From Pseudomonadales bacterium (GTDB lineage Bacteria > Pseudomonadota > Gammaproteobacteria > Pseudomonadales > UBA7239): a stretch of DNA of 63,790 nucleotides. Under the pieces are notes generated by a model that was given only the letters and a program-made list of their open reading frames with translations, did not search any database and had not been told where the DNA came from. Both the position numbers and the translations under genes were made by a program. Where the stretch lies: assembly GCA_028280345.1 (NCBI GenBank), contig JANQLY010000012.1, forward strand, positions 1 to 63,790, written 5' to 3'. Below, in pieces: positions 37,719 through 46,974 of the stretch; within the stretch, counting starts at the first letter, position 1; each line of letters starts with the position of its first letter.

Positions 37719-38353
37719 GTACCCACCCCGGCAACAGGCACATAATCCTGCAAATTAACCGTTCGCATACCTTCACAGCCGAGTGTGTGATGGGTTGTCA
37801 GTACCACCGCACCGCCATGGCGAGCATGTTTTTCCAACAGCCCTTCAAGCATCTCTACGCCATCCTTGTCGATGGCGGTAAACGGTTCATCAAGCAACCA
37901 TAATGGCGCATCACTGAGTAACAGACGACTCAGGGCAACCCGCTGCTGCTGCCCCGCAGAGAGTGTATAGCAAGGCCTGTCCTCGTAGCCGGCCAGACGC
38001 ATCGCAGCCAGTGCCTCTTCAATTTGTATCTGTGAACCTGGGCCCGGGTACAGCCAGGCCAGATTTTCACGCGCTGTGAGCTGCAATTTAACCCCGGTTT
38101 TATGGCCGATATAGAGCAAGCGGGAGAGAAAATTCAGGCGTACCTGATGCAATGATTCGCCACACCAGTTGATCTCACCACTGTAATGGGAAGACAACGT
38201 TGCAAGAGTTTTCAACAGCGTGCTTTTACCGCAGCCATTGGGGCCAGCCACCTGCACAATATCCCCGCCAGTAACCGCCAGATCGAGGCCGGCAAACAGC
38301 TCAATACCGCCCCGTTCACAGGAAAGTTGTTGCACGCTGAGCTGAAAAGACAC
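37715..38353 (-). CDS. ccmA: Heme exporter ATP-binding protein CcmA
   Basis: A 212-residue ABC ATPase: Walker A AGPNGCGKST, signature LSAGQQQRVALSR, Walker B LWLLDEPFTAID, and H-switch TTHHTLG. It drives release of holo-CcmE from CcmC. It is the first gene of the ccmABCDEFG operon. The region upstream (38354-38581) is shared with the divergent dioxygenase gene. Confidence 0.97.
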   Translation of the reverse strand: MSFQLSVQQLSCERGGIELFAGLDLAVTGGDIVQVAGPNGCGKSTLLKTLATLSSHYSGEINWCGESLHQVRLNFLSRLLYIGHKTGVKLQLTARENLAWLYPGPGSQIQIEEALAAMRLAGYEDRPCYTLSAGQQQRVALSRLLLSDAPLWLLDEPFTAIDKDGVEMLEGLLEKHARHGGAVVLTTHHTLGCEGMRTVNLQDYVPVAGVGT

Positions 38354-38581
38354 GGCTGGATAACTCCGGAAGCACCAAATGGAAAAGATGGCGAATTATA
38401 AACAATGTAGCTTTCCAAGTAAGCTTATAAATCAATGACTTATGAAAATATTTGCTTTTCCCATGTCATTGCTCACTTTCCATGCCACAAGCGCAAAACA
38501 AATCCGCAAAGGGTAGCTGAAAATCTCTAACCTCTTGATTATTATGGGCTTTGATTCGCAACTCTGGGAGACATTCCATTT

Positions 38582-39271
38582 ATGGCCCTGAATACCCGGG
38601 GATTCAAAATATTCCCCCGTTTTCTCAGTACAAGCCAGATAGATGAACTGCAAAAAGCCATCAGCGATTTCTCTGCTGACCAGCCTCGGCACGGCCTGAG
38701 AAATGCGGAAAAGAAAATTGCCGCGATTCACGCTTTGGCTTACTCCGAACACATGATCAATATGGCCCGGGATATTCTTTGCCCTAATTCCAGTTCCGAA
38801 TCCAATTCCAAACCAGCCCTTGTACGCTGCATTCTGTTTGATAAAACACCTGAAAAGAACTGGCTGGTCAGTTGGCACCAGGACAAAACCATTGCGGTAA
38901 ATCATGCACGCGAAATTCCCGGTTGGGGCCCATGGACTATCAAAGACAATTACCACCACGTTCAACCGGATATTCATGTACTGAATCATATGATCACTTT
39001 TCGCCTGCACCTGGATCATACCGATGAAAGCAATGGTTGTTTGAGAGTGATTCCCACCAGTCATCAACACGGCATTCTTACGCAACAACAGATTAGTGCA
39101 ATAACCGGGCAACAGATCGCCCACAACTGTGTTGCAGAGCCTGGCGACTTGCTTGTTATGTCTCCATTGCTACTACATGCTTCCAGCAAAGCCACCCAAG
39201 CTATGCACCGTAGAGTCATCCATATAGAATACAGCGACTGTTCCTTACCTGACGGGTTGGAGTGGGCGTGA
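38582..39271 (+). CDS. Phytanoyl-CoA dioxygenase family protein
   Basis: A 229-residue Fe(II)/2-oxoglutarate-dependent dioxygenase. The iron motif is HQD in SWHQDKTIAV and the distal His in VMSPLLLHASSKA, followed by an Arg for 2-oxoglutarate (HRRVIHIEY). RLHLDHTDESNGCLRVIP is a family hallmark. The substrate is unknown; family members hydroxylate lipids, amino acids or secondary metabolites. The antisense ORF on the other strand is a shadow. Confidence 0.9.
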   Translation: MALNTRGFKIFPRFLSTSQIDELQKAISDFSADQPRHGLRNAEKKIAAIHALAYSEHMINMARDILCPNSSSESNSKPALVRCILFDKTPEKNWLVSWHQDKTIAVNHAREIPGWGPWTIKDNYHHVQPDIHVLNHMITFRLHLDHTDESNGCLRVIPTSHQHGILTQQQISAITGQQIAHNCVAEPGDLLVMSPLLLHASSKATQAMHRRVIHIEYSDCSLPDGLEWA

Positions 39272-39296
39272 ATTTTTTACCCGACCATCAAATACG

Positions 39297-40430
39297 ATGA
39301 AAACCATTCTGATCCTCGGCGGCTACGGCAACTTTGGCAAGCGCATTGCTCAACACCTGTGTGGGCATCCAAACCTTGCCCTGCTTATCGCCGGTAGAAA
39401 CCCCGACAAAGCAGAACGACTCATGCAACAGTTAACTCCGCTCGCAACAACCGTACTCAAACCCGTTGCCGTGGATATTAACGCCGATACCTTCGAGCAA
39501 ACACTGATTCAACTGAATCCTGATATTGTGATTCACACAAGTGGTCCATTTCAGGGACAGGATCATCGCGTGCCACAGGCCTGCCTTCAGGCCCGCAGTC
39601 ACTACATTGATCTCGCGGATGATCGCCGCTTTGTCTGTGATATCGCCCGGCTCGACCACCCCGCTAAACAAAATAATGTCGCGCTGATTTCCGGTGCCAG
39701 TTCGGTACCGGGCTTATCGTCAACCGTCATTGCCCATTATGCAAATCAGTTTGCTCGTCTCGATAGTATTGATATCGCCATTGCACCAGGCAACAAAGCC
39801 GAGCGTGGCGAAGCAACGATTCGCGGCATTCTTTCCTACACCGGCCATCCGTTCACGGTGTTTAAAAATGGTAACTGGCAATCTGCCTACGGCTGGATGG
39901 ATATCGGCAAAGCGGATTTCGGTAGCACTATCGGCAAGCGTTGGCTCGCTAACGTCGACGTACCGGATCTGGAACTGTTTCCCGATTATTTTTCTGTCAA
40001 ACAACGAGTCAGCTTTCAGGCAGGTCTTGAGTTAGGTCTTTTGCATTTAACCATGACTGCCATGGCCTGGCTGGCAAAAACCGGTCTCGTAAAAAACTGG
40101 GCGCCGCTCACCAAACCGATTATGTCGACGAGCAATCTGTTTAAAACCTTTGGCACAGATATCGGCGGCATGATAATTACGCTGCGCGGGCAAAACCACA
40201 CCGGCACAAACAAAGAAATTCGCTGGACACTCACTGCTGAACACGGCATTGGCCCGTTTATACCCACACTGTCAACAATCATTATCGCGGAAAAACTGCT
40301 GCAAGACCCACCGCTGCCGAACACTATCCCTGTCGGCGCCCACCCCTGTCTCAACCTGTATAATCTCTCAGACTTTCAGTCTCATGCCGACAGGCTCGGA
40401 CTTACGATTCAGGAGCAGATCACTGGATAG
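39297..40430 (+). CDS. Saccharopine dehydrogenase-like NAD(P)-binding protein
   Basis: A 377-residue protein with an N-terminal Rossmann fold (ILGGYGNFGKRIAQHL) and GRNPDKAERL, as in saccharopine dehydrogenase-like enzymes and trans-acting enoyl reductases. The catalytic residues of true saccharopine dehydrogenases are not evident, so the reaction is unknown. A DUF2269 and a DoxX-like gene follow in the same direction. Confidence 0.85.
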   Translation: MKTILILGGYGNFGKRIAQHLCGHPNLALLIAGRNPDKAERLMQQLTPLATTVLKPVAVDINADTFEQTLIQLNPDIVIHTSGPFQGQDHRVPQACLQARSHYIDLADDRRFVCDIARLDHPAKQNNVALISGASSVPGLSSTVIAHYANQFARLDSIDIAIAPGNKAERGEATIRGILSYTGHPFTVFKNGNWQSAYGWMDIGKADFGSTIGKRWLANVDVPDLELFPDYFSVKQRVSFQAGLELGLLHLTMTAMAWLAKTGLVKNWAPLTKPIMSTSNLFKTFGTDIGGMIITLRGQNHTGTNKEIRWTLTAEHGIGPFIPTLSTIIIAEKLLQDPPLPNTIPVGAHPCLNLYNLSDFQSHADRLGLTIQEQITG

Positions 40431-40896
40431 TTACTTATTACTCAAGCTGTTGCATATACTGTCTGCAGTTGTTGTTGCGGGCACCGGTGCCGGCATTGCA
40501 TTTTTTTTGTTTATGGCCAATCGCAGCAATAACCCGGACGCTATTTATATCACCTCAAAACATGTGATTCTCGCCGACTGGATATTTACTACCCCCGCTG
40601 TGATTATCCAGTTTGTTACCGGCCTGCTACTGATGCAAAAACTCGGCTACAGTTTTACCTCTGTGTGGTTTTTCTCAGTGATCGGTCTGTTTTTGTTTAT
40701 TGGTCTGTGCTGGCTGCCTGTTCTGCGCATACAGTACAAATTGCATCAACTGGCTGGCGAGTCACTTGAACAACAGCATATCAGCCGCGATTTTAAACGG
40801 CTTATGCGCATCTGGACTGCACTTGGCATTCCGGCCTTTGCCGCTATTCTTGTTATCTTCTGGTTAATGGTTTTCAAACCCTTACCGGTAGTTTAA
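40423..40896 (+). CDS. DUF2269 family membrane protein
   Basis: A 157-residue membrane protein with four hydrophobic segments, starting LLLKLLHILSAVVVAGTGAGIAFF, the DUF2269 hallmark with its His. The start is unusual: the best placed codon is CTG at 40423, seven bases after AGGAG, overlapping the TAG stop of the gene before. The alternative is an in-frame ATG at 40384. Function unknown; the family often stands beside NAD(P)-binding and DoxX-like proteins, as here. Confidence 0.8.
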   Translation: MDSYLLLKLLHILSAVVVAGTGAGIAFFLFMANRSNNPDAIYITSKHVILADWIFTTPAVIIQFVTGLLLMQKLGYSFTSVWFFSVIGLFLFIGLCWLPVLRIQYKLHQLAGESLEQQHISRDFKRLMRIWTALGIPAFAAILVIFWLMVFKPLPVV

Positions 40897-40910
40897 GCGG
40901 GCGTGCTGAT

Positions 40911-41303
40911 ATGAAAGATGCAACGATAACAACAACCTCCCTGTTTTTAGCGGCGCGATTAGCATTGGCCTTCCTGTGGATATTTACCGGCCTCACCTCT
41001 GTATTTTTCTCACCACAAACCGGCTATGACATCCTTGCACAAGCAGGCATTACCGGCACTCTGGCTCATATCGCTGTTTACGGCGGCGCCTGCCTCGACA
41101 TTGCTATAGGCCTGTGGCTGCTCGGCAGATGGCAGCTCAAAGCTTGCTGCATCATACAAATTGCCATTATCGTCATCTATACGCTACTACTTACAATGAT
41201 CGACGCAAGCTATTGGCTACACCCGTTCGGTCCAATAACAAAAAACATACCCGTTATTGTATTGATCCTTTTTATTATGGTGGAACAGCCACAAAAACAC
41301 TGA
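40911..41303 (+). CDS. DoxX-like family membrane protein
   Basis: A 130-residue membrane protein with four hydrophobic segments. The LALAFLWIFTGLTSVFFSPQ start and the internal GACLDIAIGLWLL match the DoxX-like family. It is probably read with the DUF2269 and saccharopine-like genes (14 bases apart). Function unknown. Confidence 0.85.
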   Translation: MKDATITTTSLFLAARLALAFLWIFTGLTSVFFSPQTGYDILAQAGITGTLAHIAVYGGACLDIAIGLWLLGRWQLKACCIIQIAIIVIYTLLLTMIDASYWLHPFGPITKNIPVIVLILFIMVEQPQKH

Positions 41304-41378
41304 TTTCAGGTGCTATACTGCACGTTTTTGCCAGCAACCAGATTCCGAATATTTATAAAATCAGGACGAGGTGCTCCT

Positions 41379-41822
41379 ATGAAAAAAGTAATAATCACCC
41401 TGACGCTTGTCGTTTTTTTAATCGGCTGTGATGTCAATACCAAAACGACTTTTGCCGCGGACAACACCGATACCATGTGGGCCTGGTTGCAGATCAATGT
41501 CGATGAAGAAGGTGACGCGATTGAATCCTATTATTACTATGCACGCATTCCCAAAAACACCTATGAAGCTATTACCAACAATGAAATCAGCGAAGGCTTT
41601 ATTCTGTTACAAAGTGTTATGTACTGGGGAGATGATGATCTTGTGCATGAATACCGTGATGCAGAAAGCAGTGGCGATATTGTCTTCCGCATTGAAGACA
41701 TTAAACGCATTGCCCCGGTGGTGAAAAAACCGATAGCCGGTCGCGGCTATGAACAGTTTGAAGAGACAGAAAAACCTGAACCCAATGCACCCGCTCAAGG
41801 GCAATCACTGAAAAGCCAATAA
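41379..41822 (+). CDS. Lipoprotein, unknown, with Asp at +2
   Basis: A 147-residue protein. The signal KKVIITLTLVVFLIGCD carries a lipobox with Cys17 and Asp at +2, which in E. coli keeps a lipoprotein in the inner membrane; the rule may differ here. The mature part is acidic, with a repeated YYYYARIPK strand, and ends in a proline/glutamate-rich stretch. No family recognised. ATG at 41379 is used; a longer upstream form has no family support. Confidence 0.75.
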   Translation: MKKVIITLTLVVFLIGCDVNTKTTFAADNTDTMWAWLQINVDEEGDAIESYYYYARIPKNTYEAITNNEISEGFILLQSVMYWGDDDLVHEYRDAESSGDIVFRIEDIKRIAPVVKKPIAGRGYEQFEETEKPEPNAPAQGQSLKSQ

Positions 41823-41838
41823 CTTGTATTAATCATTA

Positions 41839-41864
41839 ATCGCCGGCCTGCCAAAGCCGGCGAT
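41839..41864. terminator. Hairpin after the Asp+2 lipoprotein gene (possible terminator)
   Basis: A perfect nine-base stem ATCGCCGGC/GCCGGCGAT with an eight-base loop, 17 bases past the stop codon. There is only a weak T content after it, so it may be a Rho-assisted stop or a 3'-end stabiliser. Confidence 0.55.
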
Positions 41865-41888
41865 CTTACCAAGCCGACAACGACCATA

Positions 41889-43028
41889 GTGATAAAGAAA
41901 ACCCTGAAAAGAACCACCCTGATTCTGTTATTGCTATTAGCAGGCTCGATCACACTGATTGCCTGCACCACGATAGGCAGCAACCCAAAAGGAGAACGAC
42001 AACAACGCATTGAGCAATCTGCACAATACAATCTCGACGATAAACAATTTGAGAACCCGATAGCAACACCACTATCCACTGGCCGTTCCTGGTTCAGCAT
42101 TACCATGGACTTTATTATGAACGGTGAAGGTCGCACCCCGGATCAAGCTTTACCCGAAGATGCACCGCCACTTTCATCACTCGACAATAAAAGCCGTGAT
42201 ATTCGCTTTATCTGGTTTGGGCACTCCACGATCTTGCTGGAACTGGAAGGCAAGCGTATCTTGATTGACCCGATTTTTTCTGACTACGCTTCTCCCGTAC
42301 CCTATGTGATCAAACGTTTTCAACCACCGGTTTTTACCATTGATCAAATCAAGGATATCGACGTAGTGATAATTTCCCACGACCACTACGATCACCTCGA
42401 CTACACCACCATTAGAGAATTACGCGAGCGCGATATTCATTTCTTCACCCCGCTCGGTGTTGGCGCCCATCTCGAATACTGGGGCATTAACCCGGACAAT
42501 GTTCACGAGCTTGACTGGTGGGAATCACAAAGCTTTAACGGCCTTACGCTGACCGCCACCCCCGCACAACACTTTTCCGGACGCGGGCTTTCAAATGGCA
42601 ACTCCACGTTATGGGCCTCCTGGGCTATTCAGGGTAGCAAGCAGAGCGTCTTCTTTAGTGGCGATTCCGGTTATAGCGAACACTACAAACAAATTGGCGA
42701 AACACTCGGACCGTTTGATTTAACCTTTCTCGAAAACGGCGCCTACAGTGTGGACTGGAAATTTGTGCATCAACTACCGGAAGAAGCAGTCCAGGCCCAC
42801 AAGGATTTACAGGGCAAGGCGATGGTGCCGGTGCACTGGGGCATGTTTACCTTAGCCTTGCACAGCTGGCACGAGCCGATAGAGCGCGTTAGCGCAGAAG
42901 CGGATAAACAGGATATCAACTTACTGAGCCCCAAACTCGGGCAACTGGTCTCTACCGCACAACTGCAACAGGGGAAACCAGATCAGAACTGGTGGCAAGC
43001 ACTGGTTAATACAAAAAACACTGAATAA
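41889..43028 (+). CDS. Metallo-beta-lactamase-fold hydrolase, NAPE-PLD-like lipoprotein
   Basis: A 379-residue protein. An N-terminal hydrophobic stretch (TLILLLLLAGSITLIAC) with Cys26 suggests a lipoprotein. The metal-binding motif SHDHYDHLD at about 161-169 and HSTILLELEGKRILIDP plus a later APVHWGMFTLALH are typical of the UlaG/NAPE-PLD branch of the MBL fold, which cleave phosphodiesters or act on lactones. GTG at 41889 is used as start. Substrate unknown. Confidence 0.88.
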   Translation: MIKKTLKRTTLILLLLLAGSITLIACTTIGSNPKGERQQRIEQSAQYNLDDKQFENPIATPLSTGRSWFSITMDFIMNGEGRTPDQALPEDAPPLSSLDNKSRDIRFIWFGHSTILLELEGKRILIDPIFSDYASPVPYVIKRFQPPVFTIDQIKDIDVVIISHDHYDHLDYTTIRELRERDIHFFTPLGVGAHLEYWGINPDNVHELDWWESQSFNGLTLTATPAQHFSGRGLSNGNSTLWASWAIQGSKQSVFFSGDSGYSEHYKQIGETLGPFDLTFLENGAYSVDWKFVHQLPEEAVQAHKDLQGKAMVPVHWGMFTLALHSWHEPIERVSAEADKQDINLLSPKLGQLVSTAQLQQGKPDQNWWQALVNTKNTE

Positions 43029-43047
43029 TAATCAAGAGGCAATAATA

Positions 43048-43078
43048 GAACAGCAAACAATTATTGGTTTGTCTGTTC
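43048..43078. repeat. Imperfect hairpin at the end of the smaller FG-GAP gene
   Basis: GAACAG-CAAAC, an eight-base loop, then GTTTG-t-CTGTTC: an 11-base stem with one bulged T. It overlaps the last codons and stop of the FG-GAP gene and the gap to the MBL-fold gene, where two convergent genes meet. It could serve as a bidirectional 3' end. Confidence 0.45.
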
Positions 43079-44587
43079 CTGAATCAGCAAACCACGGTAC
43101 CAGGGATAACTTAACGGTAAAACACCATCACTATCGACGGACGGGTTTTTGCCGTATTGAATTTCCACCACATTTGGCAAACCATCGCCGTCGCTGTCTT
43201 CCACTGCATCACCGGTACCATCACCATCAGTATCGACAACCAGTGGATTCAGACCAAGAAGATCTTCCCAGAAATCAGAAATACCATCATTATCGTCATC
43301 ACTATCTATGTTATTTCCAATACCATCCAGATCATTATCCAGGTGATCATTAGGGTCATCCGGCAACATATCCGCATGATTTAGCCAGCTATCCAGATCG
43401 CGATCATTGGCCGCATCGGTGCTAAAAATAATCAGTAAGCGGCCATAGCGGAGAGATAAGCCGCCACTATCCGGATAAAACGCTAACGTTTCTGTGACAC
43501 CATCACCATCAATATCGCCGATATGATTAAAGATATTTTCATTACCGAGTCGCTCGCGGTAGTCATAGGGTTCTGTGTAATGGATTCCTATAGAACCGTA
43601 GACATCACATACAATACCATTACTATCGTAATAGTGATTGCGTGTATAAGAATCATTACCGTCATAATACCTCACTGTCAGACGGTAAAAATTGCTGCCG
43701 CAATCTACCTCCGGTGTCGCCAGCACATAACCTCTCGCATGCTCGATCACAGCATCATCGCGTTCATCCCGACTATAAGTCCGAATCAGTGCACCAGTGT
43801 AGCCAGAATAGATATTTACCTCACTCTCCCATTCAATCGGGGGCGGCGGCCCCCAAGGTGGAGGACTCGGGAATGGGTCGATGGAGATATTATCACTCTG
43901 CCCCATAAGATAATCAGGATAACCATCACCATCAATATCTCCCAGGCCGGAAGAAAATTCCCAGCCAGTACCAACATGCAGCGAACTACCGTCAATACCA
44001 CTCATAACAGCCATACCAGCCAGAATATCGTTATAGCCATCTCCATTTATATCACCGAGCACCTCCATATCATTTCCCGTGGTAGTAAAAGTATATAAAA
44101 CTGCGCCATCAATTCCATTAAATACGCTGTAGTCGCGATCATAGAAATATTGATCAACCTGAAACACGGTCTCCTCATAACCGTCATCATTAATATCACC
44201 CAGGTTATCAAACAGTGGCTCATAGCTTTCTTCGGCTTGCTCATAGTGAGCACGGATAAACGTACCGTCTGCACCACTATATATTTTTGCATAATTCGCA
44301 GTATGGCCCGTTGTAAATGCAATAATGTCATCGTAACCATCGCCATTGACATCCCCTACCCTGCCGCCAAGCCCGAATTCATCACCCGGATTCTCACCGT
44401 AATAAACCTGTTTCCAGAACGGACGCTGATCCGGATTGGCGGGGTCAGTCCACGCCTGGTTTTCAAAACCGTCAATAACACCATCGCCATCACTATCCAG
44501 CGCCCAGACAGGCATCAAACAGCCTATAGCACTGAGGGCCACAAACAGACGAAAAGCAATAAATGTTAGTAAGCTGTTGTTTTTCAT
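43061..44587 (-). CDS. Exported FG-GAP repeat protein with calcium-binding repeats
   Basis: A 508-residue secreted protein. The signal peptide (SLLTFIAFRLFVALSAIGCL) ends near VWA. Then comes a thrombospondin-3-type motif (DSDGDGVIDGFE), a propeller region of five or more FG-GAP blades marked by DVNGDGYDD, INDDGYEET, INGDGYND, IDGDGYPD and IDGDGVTE, then two or more type-3 calcium repeats (DSDDDNDGISD, DTDGDGTGD, DGDGLPN). It ends in EIQYGKNPSVDSDGVLPL...YRG. The TSP3 and C-terminal parts resemble the 1458-residue protein further right. ATG at 44587 is preferred to a longer form. It is probably a surface or secreted protein that binds Ca2+ and a partner or glycan. Confidence 0.85.
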   Translation of the reverse strand: MKNNSLLTFIAFRLFVALSAIGCLMPVWALDSDGDGVIDGFENQAWTDPANPDQRPFWKQVYYGENPGDEFGLGGRVGDVNGDGYDDIIAFTTGHTANYAKIYSGADGTFIRAHYEQAEESYEPLFDNLGDINDDGYEETVFQVDQYFYDRDYSVFNGIDGAVLYTFTTTGNDMEVLGDINGDGYNDILAGMAVMSGIDGSSLHVGTGWEFSSGLGDIDGDGYPDYLMGQSDNISIDPFPSPPPWGPPPPIEWESEVNIYSGYTGALIRTYSRDERDDAVIEHARGYVLATPEVDCGSNFYRLTVRYYDGNDSYTRNHYYDSNGIVCDVYGSIGIHYTEPYDYRERLGNENIFNHIGDIDGDGVTETLAFYPDSGGLSLRYGRLLIIFSTDAANDRDLDSWLNHADMLPDDPNDHLDNDLDGIGNNIDSDDDNDGISDFWEDLLGLNPLVVDTDGDGTGDAVEDSDGDGLPNVVEIQYGKNPSVDSDGVLPLSYPWYRGLLIQEQTNQ

Positions 44588-44726
44588 AATATTTCTTTGA
44601 GCTTCAAAACAATATCTAGATGTCATCACTCATACAGCAAGGCCAGTATAGCCTGCTTTTATCCCTTTGTGTACGAGGGATTAAAATTTCTGATAACGGG
44701 TGCCTAAGTGACTGATCAGCAACAGC

Positions 44727-45914
44727 TTATTTAGCGAGGTAATTGATACCTTCTTCAATACCTTCAATGGTCAGCGGATACATTTTGTCATCCACCAGAT
44801 TGCGCACCAGTTGAATCGACTGGGTGCGTTCCCACTGATCCCGCGGCGTCGGATTAATCCAGATAATTTTGTTATAAGTTTCTGTCACGCGCTTCATCCA
44901 GTCAGCGCCGGGCTCCTCATTATAGTACTCGATATTGCCGCCAACACTGGTGATTTCATAGTGAGACATCGATGCATCACCGACGAAAATAATTTTGTAA
45001 TCACTCGCGTATTTATGCAACACATCCAGTGTCGGTGTGGTTTCCGCAAAACGGCGGATATTGTCTTTCCAGACGAAGTCGTAAATAAAGTTGTGGAAGT
45101 AAAAATATTCGAGATGTTTGAACTCGGTGCGCGCCGCAGAAAACAATTCCTGACACAGACGCACGTAGGGATCCATGGAACCACCCACATCAAGGAATAG
45201 CAATACTTTTACCGAGTTATGCTTTTCCGGCACCATTTTGATATCAAGCAGGCCGGCATTTTTAGCCGTGGAACGAATCGTGTCATCAATATCGAGCTCT
45301 TCCTCCGCACCGCTGCGGGCAAACTTGCGCAGGCGCTTTAGTGCCACCTTGATATTGCGTGTACCGAGTTCTACCGAATCGTCGAGGTTGCGGTAGTTGC
45401 GCTTCTCCCAGACTTTTACCGCACGTTTGGAGCCGCCACCGCCACCTTCTTCACCACCGACTTTGATACCTTCCGGGTTAAAGCCACTGTTGCCAAACGG
45501 CGAAGTGCCGCCAGTCCCGATCCATTTGTTACCGCCTTCGTGACGTTCCTTTTGTTCTTCGAGGCGTTTTTTAAATTCCTCAATCAGCTTTTCCAGCCCA
45601 CCGAGGGATTCAATTTCCTTTTTCTCTTCTTCGCTAAGAAATTTTTCAAATTCACTGCGCAGCCAATCGTCGGGGATTAATGCCTCAATAATATCTTCGA
45701 GGGTTTGCAGATCGCGAAAGTAGGCACCAAATGCACGATCAAACTTATCGAAGTATTTTTCATCCTTGACCATGCAGGTGCGCGACAACATATAAAAGTC
45801 ATCAATATCGGCAAACGCGAGGTTTTGCTGCAAGGCTTCGAGCAGGACAAGAAATTCCTTGATCGAAACCGGCACCCCGCCGTTTTTAAGACTGTAGAAA
45901 AAGCTGACCAGCAT
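44727..45914 (-). CDS. VWA domain protein (CoxE-like)
   Basis: A 395-residue protein. The N-terminal half is helical and contains a Gly-rich linker (GGTSPFGNSGFN), and the C-terminal half is a von Willebrand A domain with the metal motif in LLFLDVGGSMDPY (DxGxS instead of the usual DxSxS) and FVGDASMSHYE. The gene lies 26 bases downstream of a MoxR gene on the same strand. MoxR-VWA pairs act as AAA+ chaperones that insert metals or cofactors, or activate other proteins; the target here is unknown. Confidence 0.9.
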   Translation of the reverse strand: MLVSFFYSLKNGGVPVSIKEFLVLLEALQQNLAFADIDDFYMLSRTCMVKDEKYFDKFDRAFGAYFRDLQTLEDIIEALIPDDWLRSEFEKFLSEEEKKEIESLGGLEKLIEEFKKRLEEQKERHEGGNKWIGTGGTSPFGNSGFNPEGIKVGGEEGGGGGSKRAVKVWEKRNYRNLDDSVELGTRNIKVALKRLRKFARSGAEEELDIDDTIRSTAKNAGLLDIKMVPEKHNSVKVLLFLDVGGSMDPYVRLCQELFSAARTEFKHLEYFYFHNFIYDFVWKDNIRRFAETTPTLDVLHKYASDYKIIFVGDASMSHYEITSVGGNIEYYNEEPGADWMKRVTETYNKIIWINPTPRDQWERTQSIQLVRNLVDDKMYPLTIEGIEEGINYLAK

Positions 45915-45940
45915 GGGCTAGACCCGTCGAAGCAAGAGAA

Positions 45941-46786
45941 TTAACGGTTTTCGCGGCGCTGCATAAATGCGAGGCGCTCAAGCATATGCACATCCTGCTC
46001 GTTTTTCAGCAAAGCGCCGTAGAGCGGTGGAATGGCCTTGCTCGCATCGCGATCCTTGAGGATCTCGTCGGGAATATCATCTGCCATTAACAGCTTGAGC
46101 CAGTCAATTAACTCGGAGGTAGACGGCTTCTTCTTCAACCCCGGGATCTTGCGCACATCAAAAAACACATCGAGCGCTTCCTTAACGAGATCCTGTTTGA
46201 TCGTCGGGTAATGTACCGCCACGATCTGCTCCATGGTTTCGCGATCCGGGAAGTTAATGAAGTGGAAAAAACAGCGGCGCAGAAATGCATCGGGCAGTTC
46301 TTTTTCATTGTTACTGGTAATAATCACAATCGGGCGATTCACCGCCTTGATAGTTTCACCGGTTTCGTAAACAAAGAACTCCATCTTGTCGAGTTCGGTA
46401 AGCAGGTCATTCGGGAATTCAATATCTGCCTTGTCGATCTCGTCGATAAGCAACACCACCTGCTCATCGGCGGAAAACGCCTCCCACAGTTTGCCCTGCT
46501 TGATATAGTTTTTAATGTCGTGAACCTTGTCGTCACCGAGCTGTGAGTCACGCAGGCGCGAAACCGCATCGTATTCATACAGGCCCTGCTGGGCTTTGGT
46601 GGTGGATTTGATATGCCACTGGATCAGTCGTTTGCCCAGGGATTCAGCCACTTCTTCGGCCAGCATGGTTTTACCGGTACCCGGCTCCCCCTTGATCAGC
46701 AGCGGGCGCTGCAGGGTCACCGCTGCATTCACCGCCATTTGCAGGTCTTCGGTCGCGATATATTGTTCTGTGCCTGTAAACTTCAT
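45941..46786 (-). CDS. MoxR family AAA+ ATPase
   Basis: A 281-residue AAA+ ATPase with Walker A GEPGTGKTML, Walker B VVLLIDEIDKAD and sensor TSNNEKELPDAFLRRC. Together with the downstream VWA gene it forms the usual MoxR-VWA chaperone module. Cytoplasmic. The gap to the divergent dioxygenase gene is about 190 bases and holds nothing recognised beyond likely promoters. Confidence 0.95.
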   Translation of the reverse strand: MKFTGTEQYIATEDLQMAVNAAVTLQRPLLIKGEPGTGKTMLAEEVAESLGKRLIQWHIKSTTKAQQGLYEYDAVSRLRDSQLGDDKVHDIKNYIKQGKLWEAFSADEQVVLLIDEIDKADIEFPNDLLTELDKMEFFVYETGETIKAVNRPIVIITSNNEKELPDAFLRRCFFHFINFPDRETMEQIVAVHYPTIKQDLVKEALDVFFDVRKIPGLKKKPSTSELIDWLKLLMADDIPDEILKDRDASKAIPPLYGALLKNEQDVHMLERLAFMQRRENR

Positions 46787-46974
46787 AGTCTTCTCACTGC
46801 CAAAAAATGTGCGGCTAATCTAGCGGCCCGGGGCAGTCTGCGCAACCCGTAATAGGCGCTAATCCACTTTATGAGAAGTAGAAAATAACCAAAGCAATCA
46901 AACACTTAGGCAAATAACCCCGAAATGGAAAGAAGATTGGCGCAAAGCCCTGGCCGGTGATAGCATGGCGCTAC

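Noticed and set aside
38432..39124. A 230-codon reverse ORF over the phytanoyl-CoA dioxygenase-like gene
   Set aside because: The forward frame has the HxD...H iron motif and family segments; the reverse frame has none.
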